A stretch of DNA of 64,000 bases, from assembly GCF_001428825.1 (NCBI RefSeq), contig NZ_LMIT01000010.1:814591-878590 (forward strand). The letters are read 5' to 3'. Source of the DNA: Nocardioides sp. Root240 (GTDB taxonomy: Bacteria; Actinomycetota; Actinomycetes; Propionibacteriales; Nocardioidaceae). The first letter of the stretch is position 1; each line of letters starts with the position of its first letter. This document shows, piece by piece, positions 1 to 9,085 of this stretch. The notes below the pieces were generated by a model. That model made no database searches. It saw nothing but the letters and a program-made list of their open reading frames with translations, and was not told the origin of the DNA. A program made the position numbers and the translations under genes.

Positions 1-6
1 AGCCGG

Positions 7-822
7 GTGGTCCGCGTCGCCCGGCCCGTGAGCAGCGGACCCTCGCCGCGCGGCGAGTGGGTCCGCGGACCCGGCGCCGAGCGCGAGGACGGCGTGGTGC
101 TCTACGTCCACGGCAGCGCCTACACGATCTGCTCGGCCCGCACCCACCGCGGCATCACCACCCGGCTGTCCGCGAGGACCGGGCTGCCGGTGTTCGCCTG
201 CGACTACCGGCTGGCCCCGAACCACCGCTTCCCCGCGGCGGCCGACGACGTGCGGGCGGCGTACGAGTGGCTGGTCAACGAGGGCCACGAGCCCGAACGG
301 ATCGTGCTCGCCGGCGACTCGGCCGGTGGTCACCTCGCCGTCGACCTCGCCCTCGAGCTGATCCGCGAGGGTCGTCCGGCGCCCGCGGCACTCGTCGCGT
401 TCTCGCCCGTCCTCGACCTCAGCATGTCGCTGGCCGCCGCACGCGAACGGATGCGCCCCGACCCGATGATCTCCGCGGCCCGGGCGGCGCGACTGCTCGA
501 CCTGTACATCGCCGGCCACGCGCCGACGGCTCCGCGGTTGAGCTTCTCCTTCGACGGCGCGGACCGGTTCCCACCGACGCTGGTGCAGGCGGGGGCGCGG
601 GAGATGCTCGCCGCCGACGCGATCGAGCTCGCCCGCGGACTGGAGTCCGCCGGCGCCGCCTGCCGCCTGGAGGTCTGGCCCGACCAGATGCACGTCTTCC
701 AGGCGCTCTCCCGCGTCGTCCCGGAGGCCGACCGCGCCCTGGCGGTGGCCGCGGAGTTCATCGACGACCAGCTCGAGGTGCAGCGCCGCCGCGCTGCCCT
801 CACCCTGGTGAAGGAGGCCTAG
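7..822 (+). CDS. alpha/beta hydrolase (HSL/esterase family), probably 5'-truncated by the window edge
   Basis: Predicted carboxylesterase of the hormone-sensitive-lipase type. The oxyanion-hole motif HG is at residues 35-36 and the nucleophile elbow GDSAGG at about 103-108 (Ser105). The acid and histidine would lie near LAADA and PDQMH in the last third. Family members are usually 300 residues or more, with more sequence before the HG motif, so the true start probably lies upstream of the window; the GTG at 7 is only the first in-frame start available. It is followed after 4 bases by an SDR gene and then by a Baeyer-Villiger-type monooxygenase gene. Esterases commonly hydrolyse the ester made by such monooxygenases, so a role in ketone degradation is inferred. 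The substrate cannot be read from the sequence. Confidence 0.85.
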   Translation: MVRVARPVSSGPSPRGEWVRGPGAEREDGVVLYVHGSAYTICSARTHRGITTRLSARTGLPVFACDYRLAPNHRFPAAADDVRAAYEWLVNEGHEPERIVLAGDSAGGHLAVDLALELIREGRPAPAALVAFSPVLDLSMSLAAARERMRPDPMISAARAARLLDLYIAGHAPTAPRLSFSFDGADRFPPTLVQAGAREMLAADAIELARGLESAGAACRLEVWPDQMHVFQALSRVVPEADRALAVAAEFIDDQLEVQRRRAALTLVKEA

Positions 823-826
823 AGCC

Positions 827-1663
827 ATGGCACGACGCACGAAGCACGCCGACGCGGTGGTCACCGGCGCCGGCAGCGGGATCGGGCGGGCCTTCGCCCG
901 CGAGCTCGCCCGGCGCGGTGGCCGCGTCGTCTGCGCGGACCTCGACGAGACGGCGGCCAAGGAGACCGTCGCCGCGATCGAGGCGGCCGGCGGTGAGGCG
1001 CTCGCCGTGGCCTGTGACGTCGCCGACGTCGCGCAGGTGCAGTCCCTGCACGACAGCGCGGTCGACTGGCTCGACCGCGCGCCCCGCCTGGTCGTCAACA
1101 ACGCCGGCATCGGTGCCGGCGGCAAGGTCGTCGGTGAGGCGCCGCTGGCCGACTGGCAGCGCACGCTCGGGGTGAACCTCTGGGGCGTGATCAACGGCTG
1201 CCACGTGTTCGTGCCGACCCTGAGGGAGGCCGGTCGGGGCGGCGGGGTCATCAACGTCGCGTCCGCCGCGAGCTTCACCGCCGCGCCCCGGATGGGCGCC
1301 TACAACGTCAGCAAGGCCGGCGTGGTCAGCCTCTCGGAGACCCTCGCCGCCGAGCTCGCCGGCACCGGCATCGCGGTCACCGTGCTCTGCCCGACCTTCG
1401 TGAGGACCAACATCTTCGACGGCGAGCTGATCGACCCCGGCGCCGCCGGCATGGCCCGCCGCATCGCCCGTATCGCCGGGTTCTCGGCCGAGCGGGTCGC
1501 GCGGACCACGCTCGACGCCCACGACAAGGGCCGGCTCTACGTCGTACCGCAGCTCGACGCCCAGCTGCTCTGGCGCACCAAGCGCCTGCTCCCCGCCCCC
1601 TACACCCGCGCGGCCGGGCTGCTCGGCCGCTTCGTCCCCGATGAGGAAGGTGCTCACCGATGA
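827..1663 (+). CDS. SDR family NAD(P)-dependent oxidoreductase
   Basis: Classical short-chain dehydrogenase of 278 residues. The cofactor motif TGAGSGIG is at residues 13-20, NNAG at 91-94, and the catalytic pair Y159xxxK163 with serines near 146-149. An aspartate at the end of beta-2 (CADLD) suggests NAD preference. The role is probably oxidation of a secondary alcohol to the ketone used by the monooxygenase downstream, or oxidation of the alcohol released by the esterase; this is inferred from the operon. It starts 4 bases after the hydrolase and its stop overlaps the ATG of the next gene (1660), so the genes are co-transcribed. Confidence 0.9.
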   Translation: MARRTKHADAVVTGAGSGIGRAFARELARRGGRVVCADLDETAAKETVAAIEAAGGEALAVACDVADVAQVQSLHDSAVDWLDRAPRLVVNNAGIGAGGKVVGEAPLADWQRTLGVNLWGVINGCHVFVPTLREAGRGGGVINVASAASFTAAPRMGAYNVSKAGVVSLSETLAAELAGTGIAVTVLCPTFVRTNIFDGELIDPGAAGMARRIARIAGFSAERVARTTLDAHDKGRLYVVPQLDAQLLWRTKRLLPAPYTRAAGLLGRFVPDEEGAHR

Positions 1664-2607
1664 CCACCGCAACGGAAGCGACCTACGACTTCGACGCGAT
1701 GCTGCAGACCATCAAGGACAAGCAGTGGTCGCTCGCCGACATCGACTGGGACGCCCCGGGCGCCGAGCTGGTGACCGACGAGGTGCGCGCCAAGATGAAG
1801 CCGTTCATGGCGGACCTGGTGTGGATCGAGCACGTCGGCGCACGCGGCTTCGCGTCGCTGGCCAAGAAGGCGCCGACGCCCACGATCAAGCGGATCTACG
1901 AGTACTTCCACGCCGAGGAGCAGAAGCACGCGAACGCCGAGCTCGCCCTGATGAAGCGATGGGGCATGCTCGACGAGGACGGCAACCCGCCGGAGCCCAA
2001 CATCAACGTCAAGCTGGCGATCAAGGTGCTCGACGACTTCGGCGACACGCTGCCGCTCACCGGCCTGGCCACGCTGATCCCGCTGCTGGAGTGCGCGCTC
2101 GACGGCGCGTTGGTGAAGTTCCTGCTCGACGAGGTGCACGACCCGGTCTGCCACGAGGTCTTCCGGCACATCAACTCCGACGAGGCGCGACACATCACCG
2201 TCGACTTCCAGGTGCTCGAGCTGATCGGCGCCGGGCCGCTGCACAAGCTGCTGATCGAGTCGCTCGCCCTGCTGTCGCCACAGGTGGTCATCGGGCTGAT
2301 CGTGGTGTTCACCCCGCTCATCAACAAGATGCGCGACAACATCGTCGCGATGGGACTGCCGGAGCAGAAGCTCTACAACGCGGTCAAGCGCTTCGCCACG
2401 ATCGGCTCCCGGGGAGCGCACACGTCGCGGATCCCGGCGTACCACGTGCTGAAGGCGCAGGCCGCGATGATCATCGACCGTTCGTCGCCGTACCACCGGC
2501 TGCTGGCCGACCCCATGGTCAAGCTGACCTCGTTCGTCCCGGCGAAGGTGCTCGGCCGGCCGCAGGCGTGGGTCGACGAGCTGACCCACGAGCCGGTCGC
2601 CTCGTGA
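1660..2607 (+). CDS. ferritin-like (predicted diiron) protein
   Basis: Largely helical protein of 315 residues with two ExxH-type motifs, EEQKH at residues 86-90 and DEARH at 174-178, and further acidic residues between them (for example IEH at 56-58). This is the ligand pattern of ferritin-like diiron carboxylate proteins. Such proteins often sit beside flavin monooxygenases and SDRs in actinobacterial degradation clusters and may be oxygenases or desaturase-like enzymes. The reaction is unknown. It overlaps the SDR upstream (ATGA at 1660) and the small gene downstream (GTGA at 2604), so it belongs to the same operon. The diiron assignment rests on motifs only. Confidence 0.75.
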   Translation: MTTATEATYDFDAMLQTIKDKQWSLADIDWDAPGAELVTDEVRAKMKPFMADLVWIEHVGARGFASLAKKAPTPTIKRIYEYFHAEEQKHANAELALMKRWGMLDEDGNPPEPNINVKLAIKVLDDFGDTLPLTGLATLIPLLECALDGALVKFLLDEVHDPVCHEVFRHINSDEARHITVDFQVLELIGAGPLHKLLIESLALLSPQVVIGLIVVFTPLINKMRDNIVAMGLPEQKLYNAVKRFATIGSRGAHTSRIPAYHVLKAQAAMIIDRSSPYHRLLADPMVKLTSFVPAKVLGRPQAWVDELTHEPVAS

Positions 2608-3092
2608 CCGCCACGACGACCCGGTACGACGGCGAGCTGCTCCGCGGCGCGCAGTGGCGGGGCCGTGCGTTCACCGGGCTGTCGGTGGCGGTGATCGCGC
2701 CCGGTCGCGAGGCCGCGGTGATCGTGCCGGAGGTGGTCCGCACCGCCCGGGCGGTGAAGGTGTTCCAGGAGGAGCCGGACTGGCTGCTCCCGCTGCCGCT
2801 CCCGCTCCCCCGCGCGCTCGCCGTACCCGCCGCGCGGTTGAGCCTGCGGCTGCGCGTGCGCGACCCGTGGACCCGCCGACGGCTCACCCCGGACGCCCGC
2901 TTCAACCGGCACCGGCCGCGGGTCGACGGCCGCTACTACGCCGCCCTGCAGGAACCCCACTGCACGCTGATCTCCTGGCCCGTCTACGCCCTCGTCCCCG
3001 GCGGCCTCCGCAGCGCCGAGGGCATCGAGCACCGTGTCGACTGCATCATCCTCGGCACCACCGCCGCCCACCGAGAGGACCTCCTCGCATGA
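2604..3092 (+). CDS. shrunken monooxygenase-like protein (degenerate relative of the next gene)
   Basis: A 162-residue protein starting at GTG 2604, which overlaps the upstream stop, and ending in an ATGA overlap with the monooxygenase gene. By eye it aligns with the middle of that downstream protein: QWRGRAFTGLSVAVI against RWDHSVDLTGRKVAII, VFQEEPDWLLP against VFQRTPIWCLP, and VRDPWTRRRLTP against VRDASVREKLTP. It lacks the N-terminal FAD domain and the C-terminal third, and the NAD(P)-binding GxGxxS of the neighbour reads APGREA here. It is therefore unlikely to bind both cofactors. It looks like a copy shortened by deletions but kept intact as a reading frame inside tight overlaps, so it could be a retained accessory protein or a decaying remnant. 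Confidence 0.7.
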   Translation: MTATTTRYDGELLRGAQWRGRAFTGLSVAVIAPGREAAVIVPEVVRTARAVKVFQEEPDWLLPLPLPLPRALAVPAARLSLRLRVRDPWTRRRLTPDARFNRHRPRVDGRYYAALQEPHCTLISWPVYALVPGGLRSAEGIEHRVDCIILGTTAAHREDLLA

Positions 3093-4571
3093 CGCTCCTT
3101 GCCCAGCCCGACCACGAGGTCGTCATCGTCGGCGGCGGCTTCTCCGGCATCGGGGCGGCGATCCTGCTGTCCCGAGCGGGCTTCGAGGACTACCTCCTGC
3201 TCGAGGCCGGCGACGGCCTCGGCGGTGCCTGGCACTGGAACACCTATCCCGGTGTGGCCGTCGACATCCCGTCCTTCAGCTACCAGTTCTCGTTCGAGCA
3301 GGTCGCCGGCTGGTCGCGGGTCTACGCCCCCGGGCGCGAGCTGAAGGCGTACGCCGAGCACTGCGTCGACAAGTACGACGTGCGCCGCCGTACCCGGTTG
3401 CGGACGACGGTCACCGCCGCGACCTTCGACGACGAGGCGCACCTGTGGCGGCTCGAGCTGGACGGCGGCGAGGCCGTCACCGCACGCCACGTCGTGAGCG
3501 CGACCGGGGTGCTGACCCAGCCCAAGCTGCCCGACATCGACGGACTGGCCGACTACACCGGCACCGTCATGCACACCGCGCGCTGGGACCACTCGGTCGA
3601 CCTGACCGGCCGGAAGGTCGCGATCATCGGCACCGGCGCCTCGGCCGTGCAGGCGATCCCGCACCTGGCGCGGGCCGCCGAGCACCTCACCGTCTTCCAG
3701 CGCACGCCGATCTGGTGCCTCCCGAAGCCGGACGCCCCGCTGCCCGGTGCCGCCCGCGCCGCCCTGCGCCGCGTGCCGGGGGCGAAGCAGGTCTCGCGGC
3801 TCGCGAGCCAGTCCTTCGTCGAGCTCACCTTCCCCGTCGCCGCCCACTTCGCCGGCCTCGTCCCGGTCGCCGCGGTCGGCGAGCGGCTCGGCCACGCCTA
3901 CCTGCGCCGGGCCGTCCGCGACGCGTCGGTACGGGAGAAGCTGACGCCCCGCTACGCCCTGGGCTGCAAGCGGCCGAGCTTCTCGAACTCCTACCTCCCG
4001 ACCTTCAACCGCGACAACGTCACGTTGTCGACCGACGGGATCGCCGCGGTGACCCCGACCGGCGTACGGACCGCCGACGGCACCGAGCACACCGCCGACG
4101 TACTGATCCTGGCGACCGGCTTCAAGGTGTTCGAGAAGGGCAACATGCCGCCCTTCACGGTGCGCGGTGCCGATGGCCTCGACCTCGACAAGTGGTGGGA
4201 GGAGAACCGCTTCCAGGCCTACCAGGGCGTCTCGGTGCCGGGCTTCCCGAACTTCTTCACGATCCTCGGGCCCTACGGCTACAACGGCTCGTCGTACTTC
4301 AACCTGATCGAGACCCAGGGCGCCCACATCGTCCGGGCGCTCCGACAGGCCCGGAAGGTCGGCGCCACCCGCGTCGAGGTGACCCGCGAGGCCAATGCGG
4401 CGTACTTCGCCTCGGCGCTGGGCCGTCGCAAGCACCAGGTGTTCTTCCAGGACTCGTGCGGCCTGGCGAACAGCTACTACTTCGACGACAACGGCGACGT
4501 GCCCTTCCGGGCGGCGACGACGCTGGAGACGATGTGGGCGGCGAAGAGGTACCCGCTCGACGCCTACGCCT

Positions 4572-4582
<11 letters not shown>
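3089..4582 (+). CDS. FAD/NAD(P)-binding Baeyer-Villiger-type monooxygenase
   Basis: Flavoprotein monooxygenase of 497 residues. The FAD motif GGGFSG is near residues 15-20, a second Rossmann motif IIGTGASA follows at about 180, and between them YTGTVMHTARWD (about 156-167) matches the BVMO fingerprint FxGxxxHxxxW(P/D) with Tyr for Phe. The ATG family motif ILATGF lies near residue 350. BVMOs insert oxygen next to a ketone to give an ester or lactone, which the esterase at the start of this operon could hydrolyse. Its last bases overlap the end of the convergent ABC-F gene by 11 bp. The substrate is unknown; steroid, cyclic ketone and methyl ketone substrates are all possible. Confidence 0.88.
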
Positions 4583-6206
<1,624 letters not shown>

Positions 6207-6267
6207 GACGAAGCCTTCGGGTTTCCGAGGAGGACTCGCCGGGCGGGGCCGCGGACGCGAGTCGAGG

Positions 6268-6285
6268 TCAGGCAGTCATCAGCAT
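6268..6285 (-). CDS. five-codon leader peptide (MLMTA) upstream of the ABC-F gene
   Basis: ATGCTGATGACTGCCTGA on the minus strand, 61 bases before the ABC-F start. It begins about nine bases after a TAGGCT -10 box, so it would be translated leaderless or nearly so. Between it and the ABC-F gene, GACTCGC (6263-6257) can pair with GCGAGTC near 6240-6234. Short upstream reading frames followed by alternative hairpins control ABC-F resistance genes through drug-induced ribosome stalling. Whether this frame is translated is unproven. Confidence 0.45.
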   Translation of the reverse strand: MLMTA

Positions 6286-6294
6286 GATGCGTCG

Positions 6295-6325
6295 AGCCTA
6301 CGTCGGTGCCCGAGACGGACGCCAA
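6295..6325 (-). promoter_or_regulatory. WhiB7-like promoter of the ABC-F gene
   Basis: Minus strand: an AT-rich stretch (GTAAATCA) directly upstream of a -35 element TTGGCG (6325-6320), a 19-bp spacer and a -10 element TAGGCT (6300-6295). AT-rich sequence abutting the -35 is the hallmark of WhiB7-activated promoters and stands out in this GC-rich DNA. The spacer is at the long end of the usual range. Confidence 0.5.
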
Positions 6326-6339
6326 TGATTTACGGCTCG

Positions 6340-7020
6340 TCACAGCTCGTCGAGGATGCGGGCCCGCGCGGCGTCGTACTCGTCGCGGCTGACGAGGTCG
6401 CGCCGCAGCAGGTCGTCGAGCCCGGCCAGGCGGTCGGCGGCGGGCCGCTCGTCGGCGGGCCGCTCGTCGGCGGGCGGGACCGGCGGGGTCAGCGAGATGC
6501 CGGCCGCCGCGGTGGTCGGGGTGATCACCCGCGCCGCCTCCCAGTCGATCTCCCACTCGTCGGTCTCGGGATCGACCAGCACCGGCAGCGTGCCCGCGTG
6601 CAGGAGCGGGATCTGGATGTCCGGGACCACGCTGCGGACCTGGGCCTCGAAGGGGGTGACGCCCTCGCCCTCGATCCGCAGCCGGATCACCAGCATCGGC
6701 TGGTCGTTGACCCGCACGTTGGTCTGCTCGAACGACAGCACCCGGCCCTGCGCGCGCCGCCCGTGGGTGCGCAGCTGGTACATCTTCCGCTGCTTCGTGG
6801 TGCGGGCGTTGGCGATCGCCAGGGCGATGACGACGTCGAGCGCGGTGATCGCGATGCCGGTCGGGAGCAACCAGCCCGTGTCCGGCTCGTCGTCGGGCAC
6901 GGCGAGGCCGGCCACGAGGAAGATCGGGCCGACGATGCCGCACAGCAGCATGAAGAGCAGGATCGGGATCAGGTTGCGCAGGAACGACCGCGGCTGGGGG
7001 ACCTCGCTCGGAGCAGTCAC
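6340..7020 (-). CDS. membrane protein with C-terminal SHOCT domain
   Basis: Protein of 226 residues. Two hydrophobic helices lie in the N-terminal third (LIPILLFMLLCGIVGPIFLV and the segment around GIAITALDVVIALAIA). A soluble beta-rich middle region follows, then a Pro/Glu linker with a short repeat (PADER PADER PAADR), and a SHOCT domain at the very C-terminus (LDDLLRRDLVSRDEYDAAR). SHOCT domains are short oligomerisation or binding modules at protein ends. The linker repeat reflects a 15-bp tandem DNA repeat near 6436-6476. It ends four bases before the AAA ATPase stop and may be co-transcribed with that gene. Function unknown. Confidence 0.8.
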   Translation of the reverse strand: MTAPSEVPQPRSFLRNLIPILLFMLLCGIVGPIFLVAGLAVPDDEPDTGWLLPTGIAITALDVVIALAIANARTTKQRKMYQLRTHGRRAQGRVLSFEQTNVRVNDQPMLVIRLRIEGEGVTPFEAQVRSVVPDIQIPLLHAGTLPVLVDPETDEWEIDWEAARVITPTTAAAGISLTPPVPPADERPADERPAADRLAGLDDLLRRDLVSRDEYDAARARILDEL

Positions 7021-7024
7021 GGGG

Positions 7025-8224
7025 TCAGGCTAGAGCCTGGGTGCGGAGGTAGCGCCCGAAGTGCGGCACGGTGAACGCGATCCGCCCGCGCTCACCGGAG
7101 TAGATCAGTCCCTTCTTGAGCAGCGAGTCCCGCGCCGGCGAGAGCGACTGCGGCTTCTTGCCCAGGAAGGCGGCGACGTCGGAGGTCGCGACCGAGCCGA
7201 CCGGGTCGTCGTCGTCACCGGCCGCGTCGGCCATGGCGCGCAGGTAGTCGCGCTCGGCGGGTGTCGCGCGCTCGAAGCGCGAGCCGAAGAAGCCGACGGC
7301 GAGCTCGCGCTCCGCCTCGGGTCCGGCGACGGCGACGTCGTCGGCGGTGATCGGCGAGCGTGGGGCGAGGTCCCAGACGGAGCGGCCGTAGGCCTGGATG
7401 AAGTAGGGATAGCCGCGCGTCGCGTCGTACATCGCGTCGAGGGCCTCGGCGGTGAAGCCGGCCTCCTCCTCGCCCGCGGGTGCGACGAGGGCGCGGTCGG
7501 CGGAGTCGCGGGAGAGCCGGTCGATGCGCTGGTAGGAGAACAGCCGCTCGGAGTAGGACTTGCTCGCCGACAGCACGGCCGGCAGGTGCGGCAGGCCGGC
7601 GCCGACGACGATGACCGGGAGGCCGTTCTGGCTGAGCTCGTGGCAGGCCGCACAGAGCGCGGAGATGTCGTCGACACCGAGGTCCTGCATCTCGTCGATG
7701 AAGATGCCGATGCCCTTGCCGACGTCGGCTGCGAGTCCGCCCACGTCGGTCAGCAGCTCGACGAGGTCGATCTCGACGTCGCCGGAGTCGGCGCGCCCCC
7801 GCACCACGGGTACGGCGATGCCGGGGCTCCACCGGTCGCGCAGCTTGGTGTCGGAGCCCGCGTCGCGCTGGGCGAACGAGCGGATCACGCCGAGCACGTG
7901 GTCGGTCTCGGCGGGCTCGGGGTGCCCGAGCTCGCGGACCGCCTGGTGGAGCGCCGACGACAGCGGACGGCGCAACGACTGGTCGGGCCGCGCCTCCAGC
8001 TTGCCGGTGCCCCAGCCCTTGCGGACGGCGGCCGACCGCAGCGCGTTGAGCAGCACGGTCTTGCCGACGCCGCGCAGCCCGGTCAGCACGAGCGAGCGCT
8101 CGGGACGCCCGCGCGAGACCCGCTCGAGCACCACGTCGAACGCGGCCAGCTGCTCGTCACGGCCCGCGAGCTCGGGCGGACGCTGGCCGGCGCCGGGCGC
8201 GTACGGGTTGCGGATCGGGTCCAT
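7025..8224 (-). CDS. AAA family ATPase with C-terminal winged helix
   Basis: ATPase of 399 residues. Walker A is GLRGVGKT near residues 49-56 and Walker B GIFIDEMQDL near 180. The C-terminal part (ATSDVAAFLGKKPQSLSPAR, then LIYSGERGRIAFTVPHFGRYL) looks like a winged helix. The order matches Orc1/Cdc6-like or STAND-type ATPases found singly in actinobacterial genomes. No partner gene identifies its role. A TAnnnT box (TACCGT) lies exactly six bases before the ATG, so the mRNA is probably leaderless. Three CTAG tetramers, rare in high-GC DNA, lie just upstream. Confidence 0.85.
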   Translation of the reverse strand: MDPIRNPYAPGAGQRPPELAGRDEQLAAFDVVLERVSRGRPERSLVLTGLRGVGKTVLLNALRSAAVRKGWGTGKLEARPDQSLRRPLSSALHQAVRELGHPEPAETDHVLGVIRSFAQRDAGSDTKLRDRWSPGIAVPVVRGRADSGDVEIDLVELLTDVGGLAADVGKGIGIFIDEMQDLGVDDISALCAACHELSQNGLPVIVVGAGLPHLPAVLSASKSYSERLFSYQRIDRLSRDSADRALVAPAGEEEAGFTAEALDAMYDATRGYPYFIQAYGRSVWDLAPRSPITADDVAVAGPEAERELAVGFFGSRFERATPAERDYLRAMADAAGDDDDPVGSVATSDVAAFLGKKPQSLSPARDSLLKKGLIYSGERGRIAFTVPHFGRYLRTQALA

Positions 8225-8230
8225 GATCCG

Positions 8231-8236
8231 ACGGTA
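8231..8236 (-). promoter_or_regulatory. -10 box TACCGT, leaderless start of the AAA ATPase gene
   Basis: TACCGT on the minus strand followed by six bases and then the ATG at 8224. This spacing places transcription start on the A of the start codon. No ribosome binding site is visible. Confidence 0.5.
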
Positions 8237-8301
8237 TCCGGCTCTCTAGAGCGAGCCCTAGATTGCCCTAGCGTGTCGCATCGCCGTCGTACGGCGGCCG
8301 G

Positions 8302-9030
8302 TCAGGACGCGTTGACCGTCTTGTCCTTCGGCGGCTTCGGCAGCTCCACGCCGGCGTTCCTCTCCGCCAGGGTCAGCGTGCTCGCGCCCTCGGGACCGGT
8401 CCTCACCTGGAGCACCAGCGGCGCGCCCTCGGTCGCGATCGAGACCGTCGACGGCGACCCGTCGGCGTCCTTGCCGGTGAACCTCCGCACCGGTACGCCG
8501 CCGACCTCGCCCGTCCCCGCGTCCTCGAAGGTGTCGTACTGGCCGGCGTCCGGCACCAGGTCCGCCAGGTCGCACTCCCGGGCGCCCAGCCGGGGTGCCG
8601 CCATCCACTTGCCCTTCAGCGACGCGGCGCGCGCGGCGTCGTACTGCAGGACGGCGCGCATCATCGCCACGTCGGCGCGGACGTACGTCGTGCCGCCCAC
8701 CGTCCGGCTGACCAGCCGGCCCTGCCGCTTGTTGGTGAACGTGGTCTGGCAGCTGTCGTCGTCGGTCGCGGTGTAGACGGCCGATCCCTTCAGCGCACCC
8801 GACTGCCCGGCCAGGGTGACCGTGCCGCGGTAGGTCACGTCGTCGAGGTCGAGCATCGCCTTGCGCGCTGCCTCGAGCGCATCGGCCGGCTTCGCGTCGG
8901 CAACGTCGTTGACGGGCGTGCCCGTCGGCTCGTCGCTGCCGCACCCGGTGAGCCCGGCGACGGCGGAGAGCCCGAGAAGGCCGGCCGCGACGAACGCGGC
9001 CGGCCTTCTCGTCAGTACGGAGATCCCCAT
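8302..9030 (-). CDS. lipoprotein, possibly LppX/LprG-like
   Basis: Lipoprotein of 242 residues. The start at 9030 gives a signal peptide (TRR, a hydrophobic stretch, lipobox LTGC) with the lipidated Cys near residue 29. The mature part (NDVADAKPADALEAARKAML, then beta-strand-rich sequence with TYRGTVTL and GGTTYVRADVA) recalls the LppX_LprAFG fold, a half-barrel that carries lipids or glycolipids in actinobacteria. Similarity is by general pattern only. A TAACCT box seven bases before the ATG suggests a leaderless transcript. An in-frame extension to 9183 exists but would bury the signal peptide. Confidence 0.75.
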   Translation of the reverse strand: MGISVLTRRPAAFVAAGLLGLSAVAGLTGCGSDEPTGTPVNDVADAKPADALEAARKAMLDLDDVTYRGTVTLAGQSGALKGSAVYTATDDDSCQTTFTNKRQGRLVSRTVGGTTYVRADVAMMRAVLQYDAARAASLKGKWMAAPRLGARECDLADLVPDAGQYDTFEDAGTGEVGGVPVRRFTGKDADGSPSTVSIATEGAPLVLQVRTGPEGASTLTLAERNAGVELPKPPKDKTVNAS

Positions 9031-9085
9031 GTGCGGGAGGTTAGCGGTCCTCCCACAGCACCTCCGTGCGTCGCCGCCTGCCTGC

